Below, one piece after another: positions 8,858 through 18,024 of a DNA stretch of 64,000 nt; position 1 is the stretch's first letter, and each line of letters begins with the position of its first letter. This stretch comes from Carboxylicivirga mesophila. Lineage in GTDB: Bacteria > Bacteroidota > Bacteroidia > Bacteroidales > Marinilabiliaceae. The stretch lies in assembly GCF_018271975.1 (NCBI RefSeq), contig NZ_JAGUCN010000013.1, positions 93,289-157,288 on the forward strand, read 5' to 3'. The notes beneath the pieces are model-generated. The model was not told the origin of the DNA, made no database searches, and saw nothing but the letters and a program-made list of their open reading frames with translations. A program made the translations under genes and the position numbers.

Positions 8858-10255
8858 TTAATTAAGCAGCTGCTTCGTAATTGTCAAACAAGCCTCCCTG
8901 CTTGGGGCCGATACATTAATCACACTAAAGGCTGCATCCCCTTTTATAGCTGCCATTCTCCATGTAAACTGACTACAGGTATGCTGAAGGCCATTGGTAT
9001 ACCACCAGCACGAATACAACACCGGTTCTCCTTCCTTGTGTAATTCAAAAGTGAATACCTCATGATGATTGATTTGCACCATATTTTCATTAGCTATTTG
9101 ATAACCACTACCGCGCCAGCAAATAAACGGATGATGATCGGCACCCAGGAAAAATGCCGGAGGCTTTACATACACTAAAGCATGGTTGTTGCTGTACTTC
9201 ACTACACCATCTTTTGTAATGCTTTGTTGCATATCAGGTAAGTGAAGAGATGGTGTTCCAGCTTGGCTGTGAACATGATTTTGGCGCACCAAGGCTGATC
9301 CTGCTACCAGTAGAAATAGAAAAAATACCTTTCGAAAGGTGACTTGCTTGATGACAGGCGCCTCATGCCTTTTCTCACTATACAACGGCCGCATATAAAC
9401 AGCCAACATAACCAGAGGCAAGCAAATATTGATGCTAAATACCAACAGGCCAATAATCTCGTGTATAATGGTGCCGGGCATGGCCCGGAAAAGTACTGTA
9501 AGGATGATGCGTGAAATGTTACCACCTATCACCAATAGCAAGGTTGCCAGCAGAAACAGTATACAAAGGAAAATACCAATACGTTTATTAAATCGCCGGG
9601 CCATATAGGCCAAGGAACTAATCGCCACAATTAGAGCCGCAGAAAGCATATTAAGTCCCATACACTCCGGAGCAACAGTAAAACTCACGCCATCCATCAC
9701 CAGGCTATTTCCGGCTAATTCGATGGCCGGAAATATAAGAGCTAATACCTTGCCTGCCAGACGGGTTAAAAATAAACGTATTGAAAAGCTAAACACCTGA
9801 AACAAATACTGGAAAGCAGGAGTACTTATACCCGCCAATACATAGGACAACAGGCCCGGTTGTTTAGGTGTTAGCATTAAAGCGAGTAGTATAGAAAGGG
9901 TAAAACCCATATAAAAAATGCTATATACATGTGTCAGGTAAAACAGACCTAAAAACAAGGCTGATGCTACAAACGTAAATTCCGTATATCGCCTCGCCCT
10001 GTTGTTACCTAGTGTTAATGGTAAGGTGACAAAAAAGAGTATTTGCTCTAAACTTAACCCTCCATAATTAGCAAATACAGGTGTGGCAGCCAGTATTAGC
10101 AAACCAATCAGCATATAAGCCTTGTAATGGCTTATTTTTAATGCCTTTAGCCAAAGATGCCTCATGGTTTCCATGGTATTAGCCAGCTTGATGCACAAAC
10201 CTGGATGATTAACGCACAGTACTAAGGCCAGCTGCCTGACAAAACGATAGATCAT
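8858..10255 (-). CDS. xrtN: Exosortase N (XrtN-type)
   Basis: The 465-residue polytopic membrane protein shows the exosortase catalytic triad in order: Cys198 in APECMGLNM, Arg249 in GGNISRIIL and His265 in TIIHEIIG, each within or next to transmembrane helices. After the membrane core comes a soluble C-terminal domain of about 130 residues with several Cys and Trp (ICWRGSGY, YSCWWYTNGLQHTC), similar in placement to EpsI-type domains. Exosortases are transpeptidase-like enzymes that process proteins with a C-terminal PEP-type tail. The gene starts 1 nt after the stop of the VIT-domain gene, whose product carries such a tail, so the pair is probably enzyme and dedicated substrate. Confidence 0.88.
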   Translation of the reverse strand: MIYRFVRQLALVLCVNHPGLCIKLANTMETMRHLWLKALKISHYKAYMLIGLLILAATPVFANYGGLSLEQILFFVTLPLTLGNNRARRYTEFTFVASALFLGLFYLTHVYSIFYMGFTLSILLALMLTPKQPGLLSYVLAGISTPAFQYLFQVFSFSIRLFLTRLAGKVLALIFPAIELAGNSLVMDGVSFTVAPECMGLNMLSAALIVAISSLAYMARRFNKRIGIFLCILFLLATLLLVIGGNISRIILTVLFRAMPGTIIHEIIGLLVFSINICLPLVMLAVYMRPLYSEKRHEAPVIKQVTFRKVFFLFLLVAGSALVRQNHVHSQAGTPSLHLPDMQQSITKDGVVKYSNNHALVYVKPPAFFLGADHHPFICWRGSGYQIANENMVQINHHEVFTFELHKEGEPVLYSCWWYTNGLQHTCSQFTWRMAAIKGDAAFSVINVSAPSREACLTITKQLLN

Positions 10256-10256
10256 A

Positions 10257-12743
10257 TTACAACTTAAATTTAAAATACATCAATGTAATGACTGCCAGAA
10301 CAACCGCTATCAGTGCCCATTCATGGGGTTCGGGTACAGCGCCTGAGTCCTTCAGACTGGCATTTTTCAAACTATTGGTACTCTCGTCAATATCAAAACG
10401 TTCGTAATCCTGCAGCGTCTCAAGCACTATTAAGCTCGATATCGGTGATACAACAAAAGCTTCATCGCACAATTCGTAAATATTGTCGCCTATTTCATCC
10501 GCATTATTTAAAAACAAATGGCCGGCTTGCTGAATGATCGCATGATAATTATATAAGCGTAACAAGTGTGAGGGAGCACCGGTATCTACTGCTTGTGCTG
10601 ATGCAATCGGACTTTTTACAATCATCATTTCAGAATTAGCCAGGATAACTGCATTCTCGCTCTCAGGATAGCATTTATACCAGGATTCAATACTGCGCTC
10701 TTTCGCCTGCCTCGTCGTTAAAACCTGACAATTCAATAATTTGTACTGCTCAAGACTCGCAATATAGTCTGACTTCATACCATCCACTACCAAACAGGCT
10801 ATTGGCTGCTGGTAATGCCTCAACGATGCGGTTAAATCATCATAAAACTCAGAACCAGTTAATTCCGAAGGAATGGGCGCATTCTTTTGGCCCTTCGTAA
10901 TCAATAATGCCCCGCTGGCATTGCTCAGCTTATGCACCGGGAATACACTAAAAGTACACCGGGCCAATTGTTGATATATCGAATCAAGCGATGCGAGCTC
11001 CAACTGCTGAAACCGGTCAGTGTAAACATACACCGGTCTGTCCTGTGCCGATAAAAGAAATAATTCCATCTCTTCCAATGTCCATTGGCTGTTTACATCG
11101 AGATAGATAGCTGATGGATTGAAGTTTGTTTCGCCAGTGAGTGTTTCCAGACAATAACTTTGGTTGCTAAACGCAAAGTGTTTTTTACTTAGGGGTTGCA
11201 GCGGGATTTTCACTTGCCAGCTATTCAGTGGGCGTCCGCTGTAGAGGTATTGGTTGGCTGCTTTTAGCTTAAATCCGCTTGGTACCTTTGGACGTTCTGA
11301 ATCGCCTACTATTTTTAGATGCACCATCTCTGTTGCACCACTATTGTCAGGCCCTGCCATTTGCATGTTTTCAAGCACCAGTGATCCATTATCAACTGCC
11401 ATCGGTATGGTAATACCCACCTTTACACGCCTAGGCTCAGCGGGTGTGCAGGGAAAAATCGTAGCAGTCAGCCGGTTGCCCTCCTGCCAGTGCAACACAA
11501 CCGGATCACGACTCTCAACACCAACCACCTGACGATAGGCTGTTGCTGCTTTTTTTCTGGTTGTGAGGCGCGACTGCTCCTCTTTACCATTTATCCACAG
11601 TGACAGTGACGAAGCTACCGCACCCTCTGGCAAGTAAAAGGTTAGCAGGGCCTCCTGCTGACTCCATTCATTATGATGGGTATTTTCAATCCAAAATGTT
11701 TGTTCGGAGTATGCCAAACGGTACGCTGGATAAACGCGCATATCCGTTATTTTCTTGTTTATCCGTAAATCACGTCCTGACCACAGTTTCTCATATGCAT
11801 AATGCCTTGTATCAGCGCTGGTTGATAGGATTTTCACCTTCTCCTCCTTGCTTAAATTTAGATCGCCTACCCTCGCACCGGCCAAGGCCACCAAAGGATC
11901 GTGTACACGTATTTCAGAGAACGAACCACGGTTAAAATCGAAGCCCCACCAGTCATCTGAAAACTTTTCATACAGCAGTCCTAATCCAATAACCCGTCTG
12001 GCCCAAAAGGATGATTCGCATTTTTGAGCATACTGCACCCACTCAGGTAACTCCAGGTTTTCATTCAATATGATGTCTCCCTGGGCACTGGTAATTTTCT
12101 CACTCTGGTAGGCAAATAATCCAATATAAATCCCAACGACCAGTACGGCTGACAAAAAGCCTGTCCAGAACCAACCAGGCATTCGATTGGGTGATTTACC
12201 GGCCAGTACATATCGCAATTGGGTAATCAGTATGATCATCGGTACCGCCAGGTGTATGGATATGCCCAGCAAAATAAGGCCAAAAACCGCAAGCAGCATG
12301 GTTGGCAAAAGAACAATCGAATAATATAGTATTATCAGAAACAATACTCCTGACAAAAACCACAAAACCTTCCTCATATAATTTTGTAAAGCATTGGGAT
12401 ACGCTGTTAATACAAACGCAATCAGCAAAGGAATCAATCCCAACTCCAACCAAAGTGGTGCCTTGGCAAAAACATGCACATCCTTATTAAGCGTAAAACA
12501 ACTAACTAGCAGTAAGGACAGTAATATGTGCCAGTTCATGCGTGGTCTGACCAGCCTGAATATGTTGGAATTGGCCGGTTTGTCAAAGAAGGAAATAAAA
12601 AAGTAAGCTACGGCAAGTGCATAATTGATTAAGGACCATCCATTAAGTGTATTCTGGCTCTGTGGTACCCAATAATAAATGAGCATACTTAGGGACATCA
12701 TAGTCAGCCCTATTTGCTGTGCCAAAGTAAGTTTTGTTTTCAT
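10257..12743 (-). CDS. XrtN-system VIT-domain protein with C-terminal VPEP sorting tail
   Basis: The start is placed at the ATG at 12743 (MKTKLTLAQQ, 828 residues). A longer frame from TTG 12776 would run into the palindromic operator at 12763-12779 and is unlikely. The N-terminal 215 residues form about seven membrane helices. A VIT domain (the vault/inter-alpha-trypsin type) follows at roughly residues 335-450, with RKKAATAYRQVV typical of it. A periplasmic region and then the tail AVPEPHEWALI, a hydrophobic helix and a short basic end complete it: the layout of an exosortase recognition signal. This matches the known XrtN-associated VIT family. Its cellular role is unknown. Confidence 0.87.
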   Translation of the reverse strand: MKTKLTLAQQIGLTMMSLSMLIYYWVPQSQNTLNGWSLINYALAVAYFFISFFDKPANSNIFRLVRPRMNWHILLSLLLVSCFTLNKDVHVFAKAPLWLELGLIPLLIAFVLTAYPNALQNYMRKVLWFLSGVLFLIILYYSIVLLPTMLLAVFGLILLGISIHLAVPMIILITQLRYVLAGKSPNRMPGWFWTGFLSAVLVVGIYIGLFAYQSEKITSAQGDIILNENLELPEWVQYAQKCESSFWARRVIGLGLLYEKFSDDWWGFDFNRGSFSEIRVHDPLVALAGARVGDLNLSKEEKVKILSTSADTRHYAYEKLWSGRDLRINKKITDMRVYPAYRLAYSEQTFWIENTHHNEWSQQEALLTFYLPEGAVASSLSLWINGKEEQSRLTTRKKAATAYRQVVGVESRDPVVLHWQEGNRLTATIFPCTPAEPRRVKVGITIPMAVDNGSLVLENMQMAGPDNSGATEMVHLKIVGDSERPKVPSGFKLKAANQYLYSGRPLNSWQVKIPLQPLSKKHFAFSNQSYCLETLTGETNFNPSAIYLDVNSQWTLEEMELFLLSAQDRPVYVYTDRFQQLELASLDSIYQQLARCTFSVFPVHKLSNASGALLITKGQKNAPIPSELTGSEFYDDLTASLRHYQQPIACLVVDGMKSDYIASLEQYKLLNCQVLTTRQAKERSIESWYKCYPESENAVILANSEMMIVKSPIASAQAVDTGAPSHLLRLYNYHAIIQQAGHLFLNNADEIGDNIYELCDEAFVVSPISSLIVLETLQDYERFDIDESTNSLKNASLKDSGAVPEPHEWALIAVVLAVITLMYFKFKL

Positions 12744-12762
12744 CGATATATAATTTAAAAGT

Positions 12763-12779
12763 ACTTTGTATTTCAAAGT
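12763..12779. promoter_or_regulatory. Palindromic operator upstream of the VIT/XrtN genes
   Basis: On the minus strand ACTTTG-AAATA-CAAAGT, followed by ACTTTTAAA, lies 20 bp before the VIT gene ATG. Nearly the same block occurs before the membrane gene at 13765-13779. A winged-helix regulator is encoded between them and is the likely binder. Confidence 0.6.
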
Positions 12780-12795
12780 GTATGAATAAAAAAAA

Positions 12796-13098
12796 TTATT
12801 GCTTTACATTACTAATTAAATTATTGAGGCCATCGAGATGTTTCTGAAACAACTGACGCCCCAATGGAGTGGCTTCATAACTGGTTTTTGGTTTACGTCC
12901 AACAAACTGTTTGTGCACAATAATCAAGTCGTGCTTTTCAAGTGCTTTGATATGACTGGCCAGGTTGCCGTCTGAGGCATCCAAATACTCTTTTAAAGCA
13001 TTGAAGTCGACCTTGTCATTGACCATTAATACGGCCATGATACCCAGACGTAAACGACTGTCAAATAGTTTGCTTAAATTATCAATTATATGCTTCAT
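12796..13098 (-). CDS. Winged-helix transcriptional regulator (PF13601-like)
   Basis: The 100-residue protein is almost only a winged helix: RLRLGIMAVLMVNDKVDFNALKEYL, the recognition segment GNLASHIKALEKHDLI, and the wing FVGRKPKTSYEATPLG. This is the MarR/ArsR-like 'winged helix DNA-binding' family common in Bacteroidota, usually paired with a membrane protein. It sits 17 bp after the membrane gene and 52 bp before the VIT gene, all on one strand. The two flanking palindromes suggest it represses its own operon and the XrtN genes; this is inference. Confidence 0.88.
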   Translation of the reverse strand: MKHIIDNLSKLFDSRLRLGIMAVLMVNDKVDFNALKEYLDASDGNLASHIKALEKHDLIIVHKQFVGRKPKTSYEATPLGRQLFQKHLDGLNNLISNVKQ

Positions 13099-13115
13099 TA
13101 TCCCAATTCAGTCAG

Positions 13116-13754
13116 TTATACTTTTTCATGTTTGGCATACATCAGCAGGCCATATACGATGTGCAATAAACCAAAACCAACCAACCAAAATAGTATACCA
13201 TAGCCTATAAAATACATACTCACTAATCCCAATATGATTTCGGAAATACCCAAATAACGAATTTCCTTGTGCGTATAACGACTGGCATTTAATAGGGCCA
13301 GACCATAAAACACCAATGTGGCAGATGCAAGCAGATATAATTCGCCATGATAAATTAAAGCCAGGCTAAATAAACCGCCTGCTATCAGAGGCAAAAATAA
13401 GTTAATCAAAAAGTTTTTGGTAGATGCATCCCATATCTTAAGCCCTTTCTTCTGACTATTTTGCCACGTAAAGAAAAATGCAGAACCAATGGCAAATACC
13501 AATGTAAACGCAGCAACCATAAGCAGGTGGAGGAATGTTTGACTGTTAACAGGCAGAGCTAAAAAATGGTTGGTGACGGTAACAGGTGAAGCGAAGGTGC
13601 CATTGCCAATATACCACCAGGCATAGCTACCACACAAAATAGCCACACTGCCAGCTGCAACACCTGATAAGCCACTCAATGATAAACAACGGCTGGAACG
13701 TTCCATTAAGGATTTGATTTCAGTCAACTGGTTTAAATGCTCTTGTGTATTCAT
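13116..13754 (-). CDS. Multi-pass membrane protein paired with the winged-helix regulator
   Basis: The ATG at 13754 gives a 212-residue protein starting MNTQEHLNQLTEIKSLMERS; the longer frame to 13805 would include the operator and promoter DNA. About six hydrophobic helices are visible (SVAILCGSYAWWYI, FLHLLMVAAFTLVFAIGSAFFF, FLPLIAGGLFSLALIY and others). I recognise it only as the membrane partner that commonly precedes PF13601-type regulators in Bacteroidota; function is unknown. A membrane-signal-to-regulator link is possible but not shown. Confidence 0.78.
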   Translation of the reverse strand: MNTQEHLNQLTEIKSLMERSSRCLSLSGLSGVAAGSVAILCGSYAWWYIGNGTFASPVTVTNHFLALPVNSQTFLHLLMVAAFTLVFAIGSAFFFTWQNSQKKGLKIWDASTKNFLINLFLPLIAGGLFSLALIYHGELYLLASATLVFYGLALLNASRYTHKEIRYLGISEIILGLVSMYFIGYGILFWLVGFGLLHIVYGLLMYAKHEKV

Positions 13755-13764
13755 TTTAAAAGTT

Positions 13765-13779
13765 CTTTGAAATTCAAAG
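13765..13779. promoter_or_regulatory. Palindromic operator and likely promoter of the membrane/regulator genes
   Basis: CTTTGAA-A-TTCAAAG lies 11 bp before the ATG at 13754. On the minus strand a TTTG, 20 bases, then TTACTTTG (one base off the Bacteroidota TAnnTTTG -7 box) run into the palindrome, so a bound repressor would block the promoter. Confidence 0.6.
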
Positions 13780-13841
13780 TAAATGAATGATTTTGAATAA
13801 ATCAAATTGTGAACAGAAAAAATAATGATGACTATTCAGAA

Positions 13842-16322
13842 TTATTTGCGTTTTACCCCTCTTACTGCATCTGCTTCCATAGGATTATCGGGCCAGTGGT
13901 GTTTGGGATACCTTGCTTTAAGCTCCTTTTTCACCTCAAAATAGGCCTTATTCCAAAAGCTATTTAAGTCATTGGTAATTTGTACCGGTTTAAAACCAGG
14001 CGATAGCAGGTGCATCAACACATTTACCTGATTACCGCAAACTCTTGGCGTATCAAGCATACCAAATACTTCCTGCAAGCGTACGGCTAATATAGGCGCC
14101 TCCGCATTAACTCTATATTCCAGTTTGATATTGGAACCACTGGGTACCTTAATACGCTCCGGAGCCAGCTCATCAAGCAAACCTTGCAGTTCATAGCTCA
14201 GGTTATGCTGCAGCACACGTTTAAGATCAATCTTCTTTAAATCGGCCGGCTTTTTAACATCATGAAGATAAGGACTTAACCAGTCTTCACAGGTCATCAA
14301 TAATGTTTCTGTAGCAACATCTGGCCAATGATGCAATTTATCCCAATGTTTCAGGCTCAGAACACGATTCTGCCATTGCTCCACCTCTTTACTAAAATTA
14401 AGGAGCCAGCTTCCCTCCTGCTTTAAGGCATCGCATATAGCACTGATTTTTAATTCCTCATCAAAATCATGTAAAAGTTTACTTTGCAGTATGATACTAC
14501 CTATTCGTAATTCTGTAACTGCTTTAAACCCACCGTTTTTAGTATCCCAGGTAATGGATTCCATTGATTTCACCATTGGAGCCAGATCTTGCGGATTTAA
14601 AGGCGAAGCCAGAAAGATCTTGCCCACACCATCACGGGCATTTACATTGGCGATAGCCAACCAGGCTTCGTGCGCCAAATCATCCTGATGACCAGCTGCC
14701 GCAATGCTCCCATTCGACAGTTTAAATTGTGCATTATTCCCCGGCTTGGCATGTGCAATACGCTCAGGGTAAGCAAATACCAGCAACAAGCCTGTTTCGT
14801 ATGGATCTACCGCGTTATTTTCTTCTTCAACTTTAAGGATCTTCCTGTATTGTTCAGCAATTTTGGCAATGCGCTTAAGCTTTTTGTTTTTCAGCTCACC
14901 ACGTCTGAAGCGTCTCAAAGCCTCAATGCGTGTATTGATATCAATGCCAGCTTCTTTCCCTAAGGGATCACGCTCTTCCAACAGTGCTGCAATGTCGCAA
15001 GCAAGAGCTGTTAAACCCTCTTCTTCAGCCAATAAGAGCATGTGTGCCAATCGAGGATGACAAGGCAAACCATGCATCGCCTTGCCATGTTCAGTAATGC
15101 GATTATTTTCCAGGGCCTCAAGCTGATGCAATAATTCCCTTGCCTGGGCTACATGCCCTTTAGGAGGTGGCGACAGCCAGGTAAGACGATTGATATCATT
15201 AACACCCCAACGCGCCATCTCCAAGACTAAAGTAGCTAAATCTGCCTCCTCAATCTCAGGCTTACGATGAGCCTGCAGCCGATTGTGTGTTGCTTTGGTC
15301 CACATACGGTAACACACCCCGGGGCCAAGGCGTCCGGCCCTCCCAGCCCGCTGATCAGCTGAATCCAGTGTTATATCAACGGTTTCTAACTTTGATAAGC
15401 CTGAATTAGGATTAAAGCGCAAGGTGCGGCTAAAACCACAATCCACTACCACGCTAATACCTTCAATGGTTAAGCTGGTTTCAGCAATTGAAGTAGCCAG
15501 TATTATCTTACGTTTTCCCTCTTTGTGTGGCATAATAGCAGCATACTGCTTATTGGGTGGTAGCTGACCATAGAGCGGATGAACAGATATAACAGGATGA
15601 GAGCGTTTTAGTAATGTTTCGCATGCTTTTATTTCGGCTTCTCCTGGTAAAAATACTAAAATATCCCCGGTTTGCTCCTTCACGGCTTTTGACACCGTTT
15701 TAGCCGTCAATTCCGGTAAGAGCATTAAGTCACTATCATCACCATATTGGATTTCCACAGGAAATTGTCTTCCCTGGCTTACAACAGAGGGCGCCTTAAG
15801 TAATTGGGTCAATTGTGGCATGTCAAGGGTGGCCGACATAATCATCAGGCGCAGATCAGTACGCAATACCTGCTGGGCTTCTCTGGCCAGGGCTACAGCG
15901 GTATCTGCAAACAAACTCCGCTCATGGAACTCATCAAAAATGACCAGTCCCACACCTTCCAGTGCATTATCCTGCTGCAGCATGCGGGTCAGTATCCCCT
16001 CGGTAACCACTTCCAGTTGTGTACTTTCACCGATACAATTATCAAAACGTATGCGATAGCCTACTCGTTGCCCCACCTTTTCGCCTAATAATGCGGCCAT
16101 GCGCATGGCAATGGTTTTTGCGGCCAGGCGACGAGGTTCTAACATGATGATTTTTTGACCCTTAAGCCAAATCTCTTCAAGTAAAACTAGTGGCAATAAG
16201 GTACTCTTGCCAGCACCAGGAGGTGCATTAACAATCAAGGTATTTGACGCCGATAAGTGTTTTTTTACATCGCCAATTACGTCAGTAATTGGCAAATCTA
16301 TGTTATAGGGATTAAAATGCAC
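13842..16322 (-). CDS. hrpB: ATP-dependent helicase HrpB
   Basis: The 826-residue protein is a DEAH-type superfamily 2 helicase. It has APPGAGKST (Walker A, near residue 40), DEFHERS (motif II, the HrpB form), SATLD (motif III), TSIAETSLTI and SADQRAGRAGRLGPGVCYRMW (motif VI), then the HrpB C-terminal domain. The start is a GTG at 16322; the motif spacing supports it because the P-loop must lie about 35-40 residues in. HrpB-like helicases are thought to act on RNA, but the cellular role is unclear. It appears monocistronic. Confidence 0.94.
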   Translation of the reverse strand: MHFNPYNIDLPITDVIGDVKKHLSASNTLIVNAPPGAGKSTLLPLVLLEEIWLKGQKIIMLEPRRLAAKTIAMRMAALLGEKVGQRVGYRIRFDNCIGESTQLEVVTEGILTRMLQQDNALEGVGLVIFDEFHERSLFADTAVALAREAQQVLRTDLRLMIMSATLDMPQLTQLLKAPSVVSQGRQFPVEIQYGDDSDLMLLPELTAKTVSKAVKEQTGDILVFLPGEAEIKACETLLKRSHPVISVHPLYGQLPPNKQYAAIMPHKEGKRKIILATSIAETSLTIEGISVVVDCGFSRTLRFNPNSGLSKLETVDITLDSADQRAGRAGRLGPGVCYRMWTKATHNRLQAHRKPEIEEADLATLVLEMARWGVNDINRLTWLSPPPKGHVAQARELLHQLEALENNRITEHGKAMHGLPCHPRLAHMLLLAEEEGLTALACDIAALLEERDPLGKEAGIDINTRIEALRRFRRGELKNKKLKRIAKIAEQYRKILKVEEENNAVDPYETGLLLVFAYPERIAHAKPGNNAQFKLSNGSIAAAGHQDDLAHEAWLAIANVNARDGVGKIFLASPLNPQDLAPMVKSMESITWDTKNGGFKAVTELRIGSIILQSKLLHDFDEELKISAICDALKQEGSWLLNFSKEVEQWQNRVLSLKHWDKLHHWPDVATETLLMTCEDWLSPYLHDVKKPADLKKIDLKRVLQHNLSYELQGLLDELAPERIKVPSGSNIKLEYRVNAEAPILAVRLQEVFGMLDTPRVCGNQVNVLMHLLSPGFKPVQITNDLNSFWNKAYFEVKKELKARYPKHHWPDNPMEADAVRGVKRK

Positions 16323-16368
16323 AGCTTTATTATTAAAAGTGCAAAAGTAAGTAAATCACTACGAAAAA

Positions 16369-16935
16369 CTACATCTTCAAATCCTTTGAGTAGATAATTG
16401 CCGTGCAATTACATGGGCAGCCACAAACAGGACACTGATATTGGTTAATGATACTTTCTGCATGCCAGAAATCTTGTATCTCACAAATTACTTCAAAACC
16501 AAAGTCATCCATCAGATGCTCGATATTTGTTCCCTCGACACTTTTCCATCCTGCTAAAATAATTGCATCCAACTGATTAGCTATAGCCTTATTCAAAGCA
16601 CTCTTCATAAGCTCTGTACCATATCCCTGCCGCTGATAACTTTCTTCAATAACCATTGATTTTAGCACATACACCTGCCTGTCCCGATCGGCATAAGAAG
16701 AAACATCAAGCCCATAATCACATAAAGCACCCTCAATAGTACACTGATAGGCCAAACTAAAACCAATTAGTTTATCGGCCTTAAAAACACAGTTAATGTC
16801 AAGAGTATAGTGTTCTTTCAAATGCTTTAACTGGCTAACAAAATAACCTTCTCCAAGTCCCTGACAGGCAATTGGTAACAAATCCGGAAGCATAGCTTCA
16901 GTAAAAGGTAAAATATGGCAACTATCCTTACTCAA
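16369..16935 (-). CDS. GNAT N-acetyltransferase with Cys-rich C-terminal tail
   Basis: The 188-residue protein uses a TTG start at 16935; the next ATG at 16893 would remove the first strand (HILPFTEA). The acetyl-CoA motif is clear: KSMVIEESYQRQGYGTELMKSA. The end is unusual, with YQCPVCGCPCNCTAII giving five Cys in ten residues, which suggests a small metal site. The substrate is unknown. It is divergent from the barrel protein gene. Confidence 0.85.
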   Translation of the reverse strand: MSKDSCHILPFTEAMLPDLLPIACQGLGEGYFVSQLKHLKEHYTLDINCVFKADKLIGFSLAYQCTIEGALCDYGLDVSSYADRDRQVYVLKSMVIEESYQRQGYGTELMKSALNKAIANQLDAIILAGWKSVEGTNIEHLMDDFGFEVICEIQDFWHAESIINQYQCPVCGCPCNCTAIIYSKDLKM

Positions 16936-17050
16936 TTTTATACAGCAAAAATTTGTACTTCAACGAACATAATACTTGACTGAATAGAAAGGAAATTAAT
17001 TGTATAATTAATTTGTATTTTCGCTCGCATGCTAACCAAACAATTAATTT

Positions 17051-17962
17051 ATGAACAAACTTCCACATCTCCTGTCATTGGGCATTTTTTTATCACTACT
17101 GCCCGTTTCTATTAAAGGACAATCTGCACAGCTATTTACACCACCAGATTCTGTTGCAAGATTAGAATTGAGATATCTGCATCCGTTTTATGAATCAGCA
17201 GATAACCAAGGATTGTTGAATGGTAATTATGATCTTACACTATCTTATCCAATCAATAACAGATGGAATATACAAGCGTCTATACCGATTATTTTTTCAA
17301 AATACGACCTTGATAATTCATATAGCTATGATGGTGGTTATGGAGGTTATGCTGGAGCAAAAACAACTACTTTAAAAGACAATTTTATAGGGAATATAAT
17401 GATTGGCGTAAATACAAATCACTATCAACAAAAAAGCCGCGTACTTAGCCTTGATTTGCAACTTTACCTGCCAACTGCTCCTCATAAGTATGATCCGTTG
17501 AGTATTGCAGCTGGTACTAATTTGTGTGAATATCAAAAATACCTTTATGATGTTACTACTATTGCAACTAAAGTAACATATGCATCAAATCCCGAGACTG
17601 GATGGTTTTACTCATTGAGTGGTGGTGCGCAACTTTTAATTGGCAAATCGGATTATGTTGGAGATGATAATGACCTATATTTTAGCTATGCGCTTAGGAC
17701 TGGTTATAAAATTAAATCATTTGCTTTTGGTCTTGACTACAATGGGATTATTAAGCTAACTCATACTGAAACAGATGCATATAGATATCGCAGGTCTCAT
17801 GAATTTAGAGACCGGATGTTTGATGCTATCAATGTAAGTGCTCATTATTCATTGAACAATTTTCAGCCTTCAATTTTCTATTCGGTCTATACAAGAAATG
17901 ACTTGAGAGATATTATCTCGGGAACATTGGGTATTAAACTGGCTTACCGATTTGCGAAATAA
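17051..17962 (+). CDS. Secreted outer-membrane barrel-like protein, function unknown
   Basis: The 303-residue product begins with a signal peptide (MNKLPHLLSLGIFLSLLP, cleavage near IKGQSA). The rest is rich in alternating aromatic strands (YDLTLSYPINNRWNIQASIP, FYSLSGGAQLLIG) and ends in a strand closing with F-A-K, which suggests an outer-membrane barrel of the transporter-like type. I do not recognise a specific family. A 6-bp inverted repeat (TTAATT/AATTAA) lies near 16996-17011 upstream. Base composition is more AT-rich than its neighbours. Confidence 0.75.
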   Translation: MNKLPHLLSLGIFLSLLPVSIKGQSAQLFTPPDSVARLELRYLHPFYESADNQGLLNGNYDLTLSYPINNRWNIQASIPIIFSKYDLDNSYSYDGGYGGYAGAKTTTLKDNFIGNIMIGVNTNHYQQKSRVLSLDLQLYLPTAPHKYDPLSIAAGTNLCEYQKYLYDVTTIATKVTYASNPETGWFYSLSGGAQLLIGKSDYVGDDNDLYFSYALRTGYKIKSFAFGLDYNGIIKLTHTETDAYRYRRSHEFRDRMFDAINVSAHYSLNNFQPSIFYSVYTRNDLRDIISGTLGIKLAYRFAK

Positions 17963-17970
17963 AATCAAAA

Positions 17971-18001
17971 AACCTGTCAGGTAATTAAGACCTGACAGGT
18001 T
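17971..18001 (-). terminator. Rho-independent terminator of trpB
   Basis: AACCTGTCAGG pairs perfectly with CCTGACAGGTT around a 9-nt loop. On the minus strand a T6 tract follows, so it ends the trpB transcript; on the plus strand there is no U tract. Confidence 0.85.
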
Positions 18002-18024
18002 AGAGCATATAATATAGTTAGCTA

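Noticed and set aside
12744..12776. TTG-initiated N-terminal extension of the VIT protein
   Set aside because: It overlaps the palindromic operator and adds no conserved residues; ATG 12743 is better.
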